From: Arthrobacter sp. APC 3897
Lineage (GTDB): Bacteria > Actinomycetota > Actinomycetes > Actinomycetales > Micrococcaceae
Direction of reading: 5' to 3'
Assembly: GCF_030407495.1 (NCBI RefSeq)
Contig: NZ_JASDDG010000032.1
Coordinates: 1-60,508, forward strand
DNA: 60,508 nt
Part shown: in pieces, positions 51,147 to 59,589 of the stretch
Layout of the letters: the number at the start of each line of letters is the position of its first letter
Position numbering within the stretch: position 1 is the stretch's first letter
Program-made: the position numbers and the translations under genes
The notes under the pieces: generated by a model
Databases searched by the model: none
Told to the model about the DNA's origin: nothing
The model's input: only the letters and a program-made list of their open reading frames with translations

Positions 51147-52409
51147 TCAGGACAGGCCCGATGCCCAGTCGTAGTTCTCCAGGTACGGGTCCGGCTCCAC
51201 GGCCTCCGGTGCTTCCCAGACGGTTTCGATCAGGCCGTCGGAGGTGATTTTGCCGATCCGCGGGGTTTTGGTGATGTGGTTGTTGTCCCCGTTGACGGTG
51301 ACGGTGCCTTCGGGCGCTTCGAAACTCACGCCGTCGGCGGCCTCCTGAACTTTGTCCACGTCAAAGGAGCCGGCCTTTTCCACCATTTCCTTCCACAGGT
51401 AGAGGGAGGTGTAGGCGGCTTCCATCGGATCGCTGGTGACACGGTCCGCGCCGTACTTGTCCTTGAAGGCACTGACAAATGCGGTGTTGGCCGGGGTGTC
51501 CAGGGTTTGGTAGTAGTCCCAGGCGGTGAGCTGGCCTTCGATGTTCTCCAGGCCGATGCCCGGTACTTCCTCTTCGGCGATGGACACCGAAACCACGGGC
51601 ATGGTGTCGGGGGTCAGGCCCACCGATGTGTACTGGCGGAAAAATGCCACGTTGGAGTCGCCGTTCAGGGTGTTGAAGACGGCGTCGGCTCCGGAATCGC
51701 GGACCTTGTTCACAATGGTGGAGAATTCCGTGGAACCCAGCGGTGTGTACTCCTCGCCGACGATTTCCATCCCGTGGGCCTCGGCGTAGGCGTTGATGAT
51801 CTTGTTGGCGGTGCGGGGAAAGACGTAGTCGCTGCCCACCAGGAAAATGGTCTTGGTGCCCTGCTCCGCGAGGTAATCCAGGGCCGGAATGATCTGCTGG
51901 TTGGTAGTGGCGCCCGTGTAGAAAATGTTCTCCGAGGACTCCAGCCCCTCGTACTGCACCGGGTAGAACAGCAGTGCGTCGTTGGATTCAAACACGGGGA
52001 GCATGGCCTTGCGGGAGGATGAGGTCCAGCCGCCGAAGACGGCGGCGGTGCAGTCCTGCTGGATCAGTTTGCCGGCGCGTTCGGCGAACTTGGTGGGTTC
52101 GGAGGCGCCGTCTTCGCTGATGACCTCCAACTGCTTGCCCAGTACGCCGCCGTCGGCATTGATTTCTTCCGCGGCCAGGGAGAGGGAGTCAAAAACGGTG
52201 GTTTCGGAAATAGCCATGGTGCCGGAGAGGGAATTCAGGAAACCGACTTTGATGCTGTCCCCGGACGTGTCAACACAGGATTCCGTTCCGCCGCTGGGCT
52301 GTCCGGCCGCTGCGGGGTCTGAAATCTGGGAACCGCACCCCGTCAAAACCGCAGCCAGCGCAGTGACTGCCACGGGAATGAAAGCGCCTTTAATGCTTTG
52401 TACTTTCAC
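51147..52409 (-). CDS. urtA: Urea/short-chain amide ABC transporter binding lipoprotein UrtA
   Basis: A 420-residue periplasmic-binding-fold lipoprotein. The signal peptide ends in LTGC (Cys25). Diagnostic segments are [31 protein letters not shown] and [20 protein letters not shown], characteristic of UrtA (FmdD-type) binding proteins for urea or short amides. GTG start with AAGGTG upstream. It is the first gene of urtABCDE and is probably induced by nitrogen limitation, as its promoter region has repeated GAAAC motifs and lacks a -35 box. No urease genes are in the window. Confidence 0.93.
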   Translation of the reverse strand: MKVQSIKGAFIPVAVTALAAVLTGCGSQISDPAAAGQPSGGTESCVDTSGDSIKVGFLNSLSGTMAISETTVFDSLSLAAEEINADGGVLGKQLEVISEDGASEPTKFAERAGKLIQQDCTAAVFGGWTSSSRKAMLPVFESNDALLFYPVQYEGLESSENIFYTGATTNQQIIPALDYLAEQGTKTIFLVGSDYVFPRTANKIINAYAEAHGMEIVGEEYTPLGSTEFSTIVNKVRDSGADAVFNTLNGDSNVAFFRQYTSVGLTPDTMPVVSVSIAEEEVPGIGLENIEGQLTAWDYYQTLDTPANTAFVSAFKDKYGADRVTSDPMEAAYTSLYLWKEMVEKAGSFDVDKVQEAADGVSFEAPEGTVTVNGDNNHITKTPRIGKITSDGLIETVWEAPEAVEPDPYLENYDWASGLS

Positions 52410-52477
52410 TGAGCACCTTATTTCTGAGGGCCGTGCTGATGATCAGCGAAGCCGGTGAAGCGGCCTCTCGTTGGGCC

Positions 52478-52548
52478 GTTTCCTCAATTTAGGTGACTCG
52501 TGTTTCAGGTTTTCGGTATTTGCGTTTCCCTGATATTTCTTTTGTTTC
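52478..52548 (-). promoter_or_regulatory. urt promoter region with four GAAAC repeats
   Basis: On the minus strand GAAAC occurs four times (complements of 52544-52548, 52524-52528, 52502-52506 and 52478-52482), spaced 20, 22 and 24 bases, in an AT-rich stretch. A -10-like TAAATT (complement of 52486-52491) has no good -35. GlnR-type nitrogen regulators bind GTnAC/GAAAC half-sites about 11 bases apart, so this may be an activator region. Some of the motifs fall in the start of the upstream hydrolase's 3' flank. Confidence 0.35.
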
Positions 52549-53560
52549 AGGCGCTTTTCAGCGGCGTGTCCATTGAGCACACGTCCGTGAGAAAGGCGAG
52601 TGTTTCCGTTAGCGCCTGCTGCGCCTCCGGCCGGTTCAAATGGAATTGGTATTCGTGCGGCAGGGGCGGTTCATGGTCTGCGGGCCAGGCACGGAACCGG
52701 ACATCCGAGTGCAGCTGAGCGAGGCGGGCGGCCAGCGGAGCGGATTGTGTTCCGGTCAGGCTGTCCCCGTTGCCGCCGGTAATGAGGGCGGGAGGAAACA
52801 GCTCGGTGACATCCCTGAGCACTGAGATGTCCCGCCCGGCGGCGGTCCGGGACCAGTCCTGTTTCCCGGAGTAGGCCCACAGGGCGGTCTTGAAACCCCA
52901 GCCGAGGATGCCCTGCAGCGAGGAAAGCGCCGCGACGTCGTAGATGCCGCAGTGCAGGATGATGCCGCGCAGGGTCCCGGGGCTCAGCGGAACGGGCAGG
53001 CCGGTCCGCTCTGCGTATTCCGGGTTGGTGGTGAGCACCGCCAGCTGGGCCGCCAGCTGGGCGCCGGCGGAGTCTCCGGCCAGGACCACCCGGCCGGGGT
53101 CAACGCCGTAGTCCGCGGCGTGCTTCTGCAGGAAACCCAGTGCTGCTGCCACTTCTTCCACGGCCTGCGGGTACACGGCGCGCGGTGAGCGGGTGTAGCT
53201 CACGCCCGCTGCCGCGAATCCGGCGCCCGCCAGGATGCGCAGGTAGGGTTCGACGTCGTTCCGGCTGCCGGAGAGCCACGCACCGCCGTGGATCCAGACC
53301 ACCAGCGGCACCGGTTCCGCGGCACCCTCCGGAACGAAGAGATCCAGGGTGCCGCTGCGGCTGCCCTCAAAGGCCACGCCCCGGTGCTCCACCACGCCGC
53401 CCTCAGGGACATGGGCGCGCATGACGGCGGCGAGCTGCCGGGCGCCGCGGTAAAACACGGCGCGGATGAGCAGCGCCGAGGGCCACGGATTGAGGCGAAA
53501 GGCGGCGGCAGCGGCGACCGCAGCCACGGCGGTTCCGGTAAGACGGGCAAGACTGGGCAT
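52547..53560 (-). CDS. Alpha/beta hydrolase (HSL/BD-FAE-like esterase), copy 2
   Basis: A 337-residue paralogue of the esterase at 44640. It has an N-terminal hydrophobic anchor (about 8-24), oxyanion motif HGGAW (91-95), nucleophile elbow GDSAG (Ser164), and Asp/His in TGGNGDSLTG and LPHEYQFHL near the C-terminus. It starts nine bases after the lactate permease stop, in the same orientation, so it could be read through, but a TAGTAT box overlapping that stop codon suggests an additional leaderless promoter. Substrate unknown; the link with a lactate-type permease hints at hydroxyacid esters. Confidence 0.85.
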   Translation of the reverse strand: MPSLARLTGTAVAAVAAAAAFRLNPWPSALLIRAVFYRGARQLAAVMRAHVPEGGVVEHRGVAFEGSRSGTLDLFVPEGAAEPVPLVVWIHGGAWLSGSRNDVEPYLRILAGAGFAAAGVSYTRSPRAVYPQAVEEVAAALGFLQKHAADYGVDPGRVVLAGDSAGAQLAAQLAVLTTNPEYAERTGLPVPLSPGTLRGIILHCGIYDVAALSSLQGILGWGFKTALWAYSGKQDWSRTAAGRDISVLRDVTELFPPALITGGNGDSLTGTQSAPLAARLAQLHSDVRFRAWPADHEPPLPHEYQFHLNRPEAQQALTETLAFLTDVCSMDTPLKSA

Positions 53561-53566
53561 GAAGGA

Positions 53567-53572
53567 ATACTA
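53567..53572 (-). promoter_or_regulatory. -10 box of a leaderless transcript overlapping a stop codon (TAGTAT-N6-ATG)
   Basis: On the minus strand TAGTAT ends six bases before the ATG of the second esterase. Its TAG is also the stop codon of the upstream lactate permease. No Shine-Dalgarno and no clear -35. Confidence 0.35.
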
Positions 53573-55309
53573 CGGCAGCATCCAGTTGAGCACCGGTGTG
53601 GACTGAAGGAAGACGATGCAGCACAGAGCCAGCAGCAGGATGAGGCTCCAGCCCACAACTTTGCGGAACAGCACCGATTCCTGTCCGCTCATGTTCACCG
53701 CCGCCGCACCAATCGCCAGGTTCTGCGGGCTGATCAGCTTGCCCATCACGCCGCCGCCGGTGTTGGCGGCCACCAGGAGCTGGGGATCAATTCCGGCCTG
53801 GATCCCGGCGGTCTGCTGCAGCTTGGCGAACAAGGCGTTTGCCGAGGTGTCCGAACCGGTCACTGCAGTGCCGATCCATCCCAGCACCGGGGAAAGGAAC
53901 GCGAAGAATGCTCCGGTTCCCGCCAGCCAGGTTCCGATCGCGACGGTCTGTCCGGAAAAGTTCATGACATAGGCCAGGGCCAGCACCGCCAGGATGGTCA
54001 TGGCTGCAGAACGCATCCGGAGCGCTGTGCGGCCGATTTCCCTGAGAGCCTCGCTGATGGCCAGCGGATACCGCCCGCCGTCGTTGAACCGGGAATAGAC
54101 CACGGCCACAATGAGCCCGCTGATCAGCAGCAGGGTGCCCGGGCTGATCAGCCATTCGAAGTTGTAGACGGTGGAGGACTGCTGCTGCCCGTTGGCGTCC
54201 AGCAGCTTCTCATGCAGGACAGGCCAGGGAATCTTGACGATCGTCTTCTCCAGGGCCTCGGGAATGTTGATGCCCCAGGTCCACAGGTTGACGATCCCGA
54301 AGACGGCGATCACCAGCACATAGGGAAACAGTGCCATCCACGCCCGGCCGGGTGTCAGCCGGTCCGCCGCCGTGTCCGTTGCGGCCGTACCGATCTCCGC
54401 GTTCCCGCTGCCGCCCGCCGGAGTCCAGCCGGAGGCCCGGGCCGCGGCCAGTTCTTTGCTCATCCGCGCGTCGGCCTCTTCTCCGTTGCGCGGATGCCAG
54501 ACGCGCAGGAAGCCGACGGCGGCAGCCATGGCCACCAGCGAGGCGACAATGTCGGTGAGCTCATAGGAGAAGTAGTTGGAGCACAGGAACTGCATCACCG
54601 AAAACACGGCGCCGGTGAGCAGGGCAACCGGCCAGCAGTCGCGCAGGCCCTTGCGCCCGTCCAGGATAAACAGCAGCACCAGCGGGATGAAGACGGCCAG
54701 CAGCGGGGTTTGGCGCCCCACCACCGCGCCGATCTCTTCACCCGTGTAATTGGTGAGATTGGCCGCCGTCGTAATGGGAATGGCCAGTGCCCCGAAGGCC
54801 ACCGGAGCCGTGTTGGCAACCAGGACCGCGGCCGCAGCACGGATGGGGGCGATGCCCAGTGCCAGGAGCATCGTGACGGTGATCGCCACCGGGGCGCCGA
54901 AACCGGCGAGCGCTTCGAGCAGACCGCCGAAGCAGAAGGCTACGAGGATGGCCTGGACCCGCAGATCACCGCCGCCCACGGCGTCGAACACGCGGCGCAG
55001 ATCCTCGAACCGGCCGCTCAGGACGGTGACCTGATACAGCCACACGGCCATGATGATGATCCACACCACCGGGAACAACCCGAACGCTGCACCCTGCGTG
55101 GCCGAGAGCAGCGCCAGGCCCGCGGGCATCGAGAATCCCAGCACAGCGATGACCAGGGCCGCCAGCAGGGACCAGGCCCCGGCAACGTAGGCCTTGGTCT
55201 TGACGACCGCCAGAAGAAAGAAGAACAGCAGCAGGGGGACGAGCGCCAGAAGTGCTGACCAGACAATGCTGTTGGCTACCGCGTCGGTGCTGGGGGTGAA
55301 GCTGTCCAT
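53570..55309 (-). CDS. L-lactate permease (LldP/LctP family), copy 2
   Basis: A 579-residue lactate permease family protein, closely similar to the copy at 39702 throughout (shared GRFEDLRRVF, FCFGGLLEALAGFGAPVAIT and FLSPVLGWIGTAVTGSDTS). ATG start with GGAGGTAATC. It should import lactate, glycolate or a related 2-hydroxyacid. Unlike copy 1, I see no TGGTCAGACCA operator upstream; a TAGGCT -10 (complement of 55415-55420) gives a leader of about 100 bases. It precedes the esterase in what may be a two-gene operon. Confidence 0.9.
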   Translation of the reverse strand: MDSFTPSTDAVANSIVWSALLALVPLLLFFFLLAVVKTKAYVAGAWSLLAALVIAVLGFSMPAGLALLSATQGAAFGLFPVVWIIIMAVWLYQVTVLSGRFEDLRRVFDAVGGGDLRVQAILVAFCFGGLLEALAGFGAPVAITVTMLLALGIAPIRAAAAVLVANTAPVAFGALAIPITTAANLTNYTGEEIGAVVGRQTPLLAVFIPLVLLFILDGRKGLRDCWPVALLTGAVFSVMQFLCSNYFSYELTDIVASLVAMAAAVGFLRVWHPRNGEEADARMSKELAAARASGWTPAGGSGNAEIGTAATDTAADRLTPGRAWMALFPYVLVIAVFGIVNLWTWGINIPEALEKTIVKIPWPVLHEKLLDANGQQQSSTVYNFEWLISPGTLLLISGLIVAVVYSRFNDGGRYPLAISEALREIGRTALRMRSAAMTILAVLALAYVMNFSGQTVAIGTWLAGTGAFFAFLSPVLGWIGTAVTGSDTSANALFAKLQQTAGIQAGIDPQLLVAANTGGGVMGKLISPQNLAIGAAAVNMSGQESVLFRKVVGWSLILLLALCCIVFLQSTPVLNWMLP

Positions 55310-55414
55310 GATTACCTCCGGGTCACGCCGGACGGCGGCGTCAACGGAAAAACACGGGAAGCGGGCAAGGCCGCCAAAACGCGGGCTGCAGACAACTCGG
55401 GAGAGCCCACACCA

Positions 55415-55420
55415 AGCCTA
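55415..55420 (-). promoter_or_regulatory. -10 box upstream of the second lactate permease (TAGGCT)
   Basis: On the minus strand TAGGCT would start transcription near 55408, about 100 bases before the ATG. No -35 of quality and no LldR-type palindrome within the 211-base intergenic region. Confidence 0.35.
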
Positions 55421-55520
55421 GGCCCGGCGGCGGAATCGGGGCGCCCGGTACCGCTAAAATTCCCGTCTACCGCGCAGCGGGGTTGACGGCAGGTCTTCCC
55501 CGGGCGTGCTGCTGCGGCTT

Positions 55521-56090
55521 TTAGCCGACGGGTCCCTGCTGGCGCTCCGTATACCAGCCCCGGGCCAGATAAATGTCCCGGTAGGTGCCGCGGTCAACGT
55601 CGAGGTCTTCGCGCCGGACCAATCCCGCGGCAACGGCAGTGTGCTGCGAACCGATGTTGTCCGCCGTTGTATAGGCAACCACCGGCAGGCCGGGAAGAAA
55701 TTCCTCTGCGCGCCGGACCGCCTCACGGGCACCCTCGGTGGCGTAGCCGCGGCCCCAGGCTTCAGGAAGGTAGCGGTAATAGAGGTTCAGTGCCGGGCGG
55801 GCATGGACCAGCCGGTGGGAGAGGCCGGTGAACCCAATCAGCGTCTGCGGATCATCCAGCGTGCTCACGGCCCACACGCCGAACCCGTGGCGGTACCAGT
55901 GGAGCCCTATTTCATGGAAGATCCGGGCCGAGGAAGCGCGGGTCACGGTGCGCGGGGCAGGATGGTGCACGTTGGTCCGGGGATCGGTGTGCAGATCCAG
56001 GGCCGCAGGCTCATCAGCGGCTTCGGGGCGGCGGAGTATCAGCCGGCGGGTGTGGACCGGAGTCCAGTCGGCTACATCCTGTGCGGGCAT
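55521..56090 (-). CDS. GNAT family N-acetyltransferase (RimJ/RimL-like)
   Basis: A 189-residue GNAT. TRRLILRRPEAADEPAAL at the N-terminus and the acetyl-CoA-binding segment EAWGRGYATEGAREAVRRA (about 110-128) are typical of the RimJ/RimL-type branch, and NIGSQHTAVAAGL contains the conserved Asn region. It transfers an acetyl group to an unknown amine, possibly a protein N-terminus or small molecule. It appears leaderless (TAGAGT six bases before the ATG). Confidence 0.88.
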   Translation of the reverse strand: MPAQDVADWTPVHTRRLILRRPEAADEPAALDLHTDPRTNVHHPAPRTVTRASSARIFHEIGLHWYRHGFGVWAVSTLDDPQTLIGFTGLSHRLVHARPALNLYYRYLPEAWGRGYATEGAREAVRRAEEFLPGLPVVAYTTADNIGSQHTAVAAGLVRREDLDVDRGTYRDIYLARGWYTERQQGPVG

Positions 56091-56096
56091 GGACCC

Positions 56097-56102
56097 ACTC
56101 TA
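56097..56102 (-). promoter_or_regulatory. -10 box of a leaderless transcript (TAGAGT-N6-ATG)
   Basis: On the minus strand TAGAGT ends six bases before the ATG of the GNAT gene, without a Shine-Dalgarno. No clear -35. Confidence 0.4.
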
Positions 56103-56129
56103 AGGCACGCTCCGGTCCGGGCAGCGGTC

Positions 56130-56846
56130 CTAGGGTGCTGCAGGCTCGGCAGCGGCAGCGGTCCTGCCCTCTCGGTGGTGGCGTACGTAGCCCATCACCG
56201 CCACGGCAATCGAGATGGCCGCAGACACGGCCAGTCCCAGCCACAGATCCACCTTCAGGGCCGCCGCGCCCGCCAGTGCGCCGAGCAGGATCAGGGCAAT
56301 GGCCAGTGCCCGCCGCTGCCAGTACCCGCTGCTCCCGCCGGCGAGCCTGGAATCGGACGCCAGCCCGGTGATGGTGGATGTCACCACCACGGTGGTGATC
56401 TCGGCGACCTTCAGCCGCTTGGCAGTGGCCGCCTGCACCCCCATGACCGCGGCCATGGTGGAGGTGGTGACGCTGCCCAGCACTTCGTTGCCCCGGACAT
56501 CCGCCAGCGCAACAAACACGGCGAGCACGGTGAGGCCGGCGGCGACAACGGTCAGGGCAACCGATGTGCGCCAGGACCACCCTTCCGGACCCTTGCGCAG
56601 CATCCGTCCGGCCAGGGCGGCGCCAAGCATGAAGAAGACCAGCGCCAGCGCCGGCCGCAGGATCGGCAGGTCCGCCCCGCCCGCGAAGGCCATGCCCAGC
56701 AGGACAACATTTCCCGTCATGTTGCCGGTGAAGACCCGGTCCAGTCCCAGATAGCCGACGGCGTCCACCACTCCGGTGGAAAAGGTCAGCGACAGCATGA
56801 GCCACAGATGGACCCGCTCGGTGGGCACCGCATTAAGACGCTTCAC
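56130..56846 (-). CDS. YoaK family (DUF1275) membrane protein
   Basis: A 238-residue protein with six predicted helices and the DUF1275 hallmark segment near the N-terminus (TGVVDAVGYLGLDRVFTGNM, residues about 25-44). Later GVQAATAKRLKVAEITTVVV matches the second conserved region. GTG start with AAGGAGATC upstream. The family is widespread; its function is not established and transport has been suggested. It is divergent from the dipeptide-type ABC operon and 39 bases upstream of the GNAT gene. Confidence 0.88.
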   Translation of the reverse strand: MKRLNAVPTERVHLWLMLSLTFSTGVVDAVGYLGLDRVFTGNMTGNVVLLGMAFAGGADLPILRPALALVFFMLGAALAGRMLRKGPEGWSWRTSVALTVVAAGLTVLAVFVALADVRGNEVLGSVTTSTMAAVMGVQAATAKRLKVAEITTVVVTSTITGLASDSRLAGGSSGYWQRRALAIALILLGALAGAAALKVDLWLGLAVSAAISIAVAVMGYVRHHREGRTAAAAEPAAP

Positions 56847-56965
56847 GCCGCGATCTCCTTCAGGAAAAGTTCAAGAAAAAATGTGAATTAGGTAACTGTA
56901 TACGAACTTATGGGTGTAGCTTCGATTGTATTCAAAAGCCGGACCCTCGAGATTCAAGGACTTCC

Positions 56966-58633
56966 ATGGCATCATTTCGCACTTCACGCAGCCTGCCCGG
57001 CCGGGGCTGGTCCGGAGTCAAAGCCGCGGCAGCGGGCGGTGCCGCGGTTCTGCTGCTGGGCGCCTGCGCACCGATCCAGGCACTGGAACCCGCTCCGGAG
57101 CGCCAGGATGTTCCTGCCGCGGAGCTGGACGGAAAAACAATCATTGAAGGCGGGGACCTGGTGATGGCCCTCTCCGCCGAGCCGGACCGGTTGGATCCCA
57201 CCACTTCATCCTCCCTCTACACGCGCTATGTCATGCAGACCATGTGTCAGAAGCTTTATGACATCAACGCGGAAGGCGAACTGGCACCCCAGCTGGCAAC
57301 CGAACTTCCTGAGATCTCGGCGGATGGCCTGACCGTCAGAATCCCGCTGCGCGCCGACGCCGTCTTCGCCGACGGAACGCCTTTCAACGCCGAGGCCGCC
57401 AAAACAACCCTTGAACGGCATCTGACGCTGGAGGGCTCCACCCGCAAGGGCGAGCTGGGACCGATCAGCAGCATCAGCGCCGTCGATGACTTTAACCTTG
57501 AGATCGTCTACGAGACACCCTTTGCCCCGCTGAATGCCGCGCTGGCAGACCGTGCCGGGATGATGCTCTCGCCCGCTGCCCTGGCGCAGGCCGGGGATGC
57601 TTTCGGTGACCATCCGGTGTGTGTTGGCCCGTTCAAATTCAAGGACCGGGTTCCGCAGACCTCCATTTCAGTGGAACGGGACCCCCTGTATTACGACGCC
57701 GGTGCCGTTCATCTGGACACCATCACGTACCGCATCATGACGGACGCCAACATCCGGGCGGCCAACCTGCGCTCCGGGGACGTGCAGGTGGCGGATACCA
57801 TTTCGCCGCAGGATGTGGATGCGCTGGTCCAGGAGCAGGGCCTGGGCATCCTGCAGATCGGTTCGCTGGGTTACCAGGCCATGACGGTGAACATAGGAAA
57901 CGTGGACGGCACGGGCGAGCCGCCCGGAGACCCGGGCACGCCTCTGGCCCGGGAGGCAGATATCCGCCGGGCGCTGTCCATGTCCATTGACCGGGAAGCG
58001 CTGGTCAACACGGTGTTCAACAGCTGGTACGAGCCGGCATGTTCGCCCGTGTCTCCGAGCAGCCCGTATGCTTCCGAGCTCAGTGAAGACTGCTTGGACT
58101 ATGATCCTGAAGCCGCGCGCGCCCTGCTCGAGTCCACCGGAGCACAGGTGCCGTTTCCCATCACCCTGCAGGTCAGCAATTCCCCGGACACCCTGCGCTA
58201 CGCCCAGGCGCTGCAGGCGGCGGTCTCCGAGGGCGGCTTTGACCTGACCATCCGGCCGGTGGAATATTCAACCCTGCTGGACGTCCAGACCCGCGGCGAT
58301 TTTGAGGCCCTGCAGCTGGGCTGGTCCGGCCGGATTGATCCGCACGGCAACATGTCCAACTTCCTGAAGACCGGCGGCGGCAACAACTACTCCGGCTACT
58401 CAAACCCTGAGGTGGACAGGCTGCTGACGGAAGCCGCCCAGTCAACGGATCCTGACACGCGGGCCGCTCTCTACGGGCAGGTCGTCCGGCAGGTCCAGGC
58501 CGACAACCCCATCCTGTACCTGTACCGGGTCCGGAGCCTGACCGGTTACACCAAGGACGTTGCCGGGGTGGCCACCTATCCCGACGGCGTGGTCCGGCTG
58601 GGTACCGCAGCATTCGTGGAAAAGGAGGGCTGA
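56966..58633 (+). CDS. Dipeptide/oligopeptide-type ABC transporter binding lipoprotein
   Basis: A 555-residue family 5 solute-binding protein, the typical length. The signal peptide has lipobox LGAC (Cys34). Family features include LVMALSAEPDRLDPTTSS at the mature start, QLATELPEISADGLTVRIPLR and the C-terminal GRIDPHGNMSNFLKTGGGNN stretch. It captures peptides or similar solutes outside the membrane for the two permeases downstream. ATG start with AAGGA. The gene is preceded by an AT-rich promoter region (about 56870-56945). Ligand cannot be predicted. Confidence 0.9.
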   Translation: MASFRTSRSLPGRGWSGVKAAAAGGAAVLLLGACAPIQALEPAPERQDVPAAELDGKTIIEGGDLVMALSAEPDRLDPTTSSSLYTRYVMQTMCQKLYDINAEGELAPQLATELPEISADGLTVRIPLRADAVFADGTPFNAEAAKTTLERHLTLEGSTRKGELGPISSISAVDDFNLEIVYETPFAPLNAALADRAGMMLSPAALAQAGDAFGDHPVCVGPFKFKDRVPQTSISVERDPLYYDAGAVHLDTITYRIMTDANIRAANLRSGDVQVADTISPQDVDALVQEQGLGILQIGSLGYQAMTVNIGNVDGTGEPPGDPGTPLAREADIRRALSMSIDREALVNTVFNSWYEPACSPVSPSSPYASELSEDCLDYDPEAARALLESTGAQVPFPITLQVSNSPDTLRYAQALQAAVSEGGFDLTIRPVEYSTLLDVQTRGDFEALQLGWSGRIDPHGNMSNFLKTGGGNNYSGYSNPEVDRLLTEAAQSTDPDTRAALYGQVVRQVQADNPILYLYRVRSLTGYTKDVAGVATYPDGVVRLGTAAFVEKEG

Positions 58634-58635
58634 GC

Positions 58636-59589
58636 ATGCTCCGCTATCTGGGCACCCGCCTCTGGCAGTCCGCACTGACCCTGGTCCTGGCCTCGCTGGT
58701 GATCTTCTTCGGCGTCCGCCAGCTGCCCGGCGACCCCGCTCTGGCCATGGCGGGGGAGGAAGCCACCCCCGAGCAGGTGGAAGCCGTCCGGGAACAGCTG
58801 GGCCTGAATGAATCCGTCATCACCCAGTACGGAAAGTTCATCGGGAACATGTTCCGGGGGGATTTCGGCACCTCCACCCGGACCGGCACCGCAGTCACCG
58901 ACCTGATTGCCACCACCCTCCCGGTCACCCTGTGGCTGTCCGCCTACGCCATAGCCGTGGCCGTGATCGTGGGCATCCTGTTCGGCGTCATCGCCGAACG
59001 CTTCCGCGGCCGGTGGCCGGAATGGGCCGCCAACGGCTTTGCCCTGGTGGGCCTGTCCGTGCCCAACTTCTGGCTGGGCATCCTGGCCATCCTCTACCTG
59101 TCCGTGACGCTGGGCTGGTTTCCAGCCTCGGGCTACGTGGACGTCACCGAGGATCCGCTGCGCGGAATCTACTACCTGACCCTGCCGGCACTGATCCTTG
59201 GGACCGGACTGGCCGCCGTCATCATGCGCCAGACCAGAGCCTCCATGATCGAGACCATGAGCACCGACTACGTCCGGACCGCCCGCGCAAAAGGCCTGGG
59301 CAGGGGGCGGGTCCTGATGCGCTACGGACTGCGCAACTCCCTGATTGTGGTGGTCACGATCGTAGGCCTGCAGCTGGGCGGACTCATCTCGGGGGCGGTG
59401 GTGACCGAGCGGATCTTCGCCCTGCCGGGATTCGGCAAGCTGACGCTGGACGCCGTGTTCACCCGGGATTACCCGGTCATCCAGGCCGTGGTGCTGATCA
59501 TCACCGTTTCCTACATCCTGATCAACCTGGCCGTGGACATCCTGTACTCCCTGATTAATCCGCGCATCCGAGTCGGAGGAAGCAACTAA
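58636..59589 (+). CDS. Dipeptide-type ABC transporter permease (DppB-like)
   Basis: A 317-residue permease of the DppB/OppB family with six helices. Characteristic segments are RQLPGDPALAMAGEEATPEQ after helix 1 and MSTDYVRTARAKGLGRGRVL (about 212-231) as the EAA-type loop. It starts two bases after the binding protein stop, and its stop overlaps the next ATG (TAATG). Confidence 0.93.
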   Translation: MLRYLGTRLWQSALTLVLASLVIFFGVRQLPGDPALAMAGEEATPEQVEAVREQLGLNESVITQYGKFIGNMFRGDFGTSTRTGTAVTDLIATTLPVTLWLSAYAIAVAVIVGILFGVIAERFRGRWPEWAANGFALVGLSVPNFWLGILAILYLSVTLGWFPASGYVDVTEDPLRGIYYLTLPALILGTGLAAVIMRQTRASMIETMSTDYVRTARAKGLGRGRVLMRYGLRNSLIVVVTIVGLQLGGLISGAVVTERIFALPGFGKLTLDAVFTRDYPVIQAVVLIITVSYILINLAVDILYSLINPRIRVGGSN

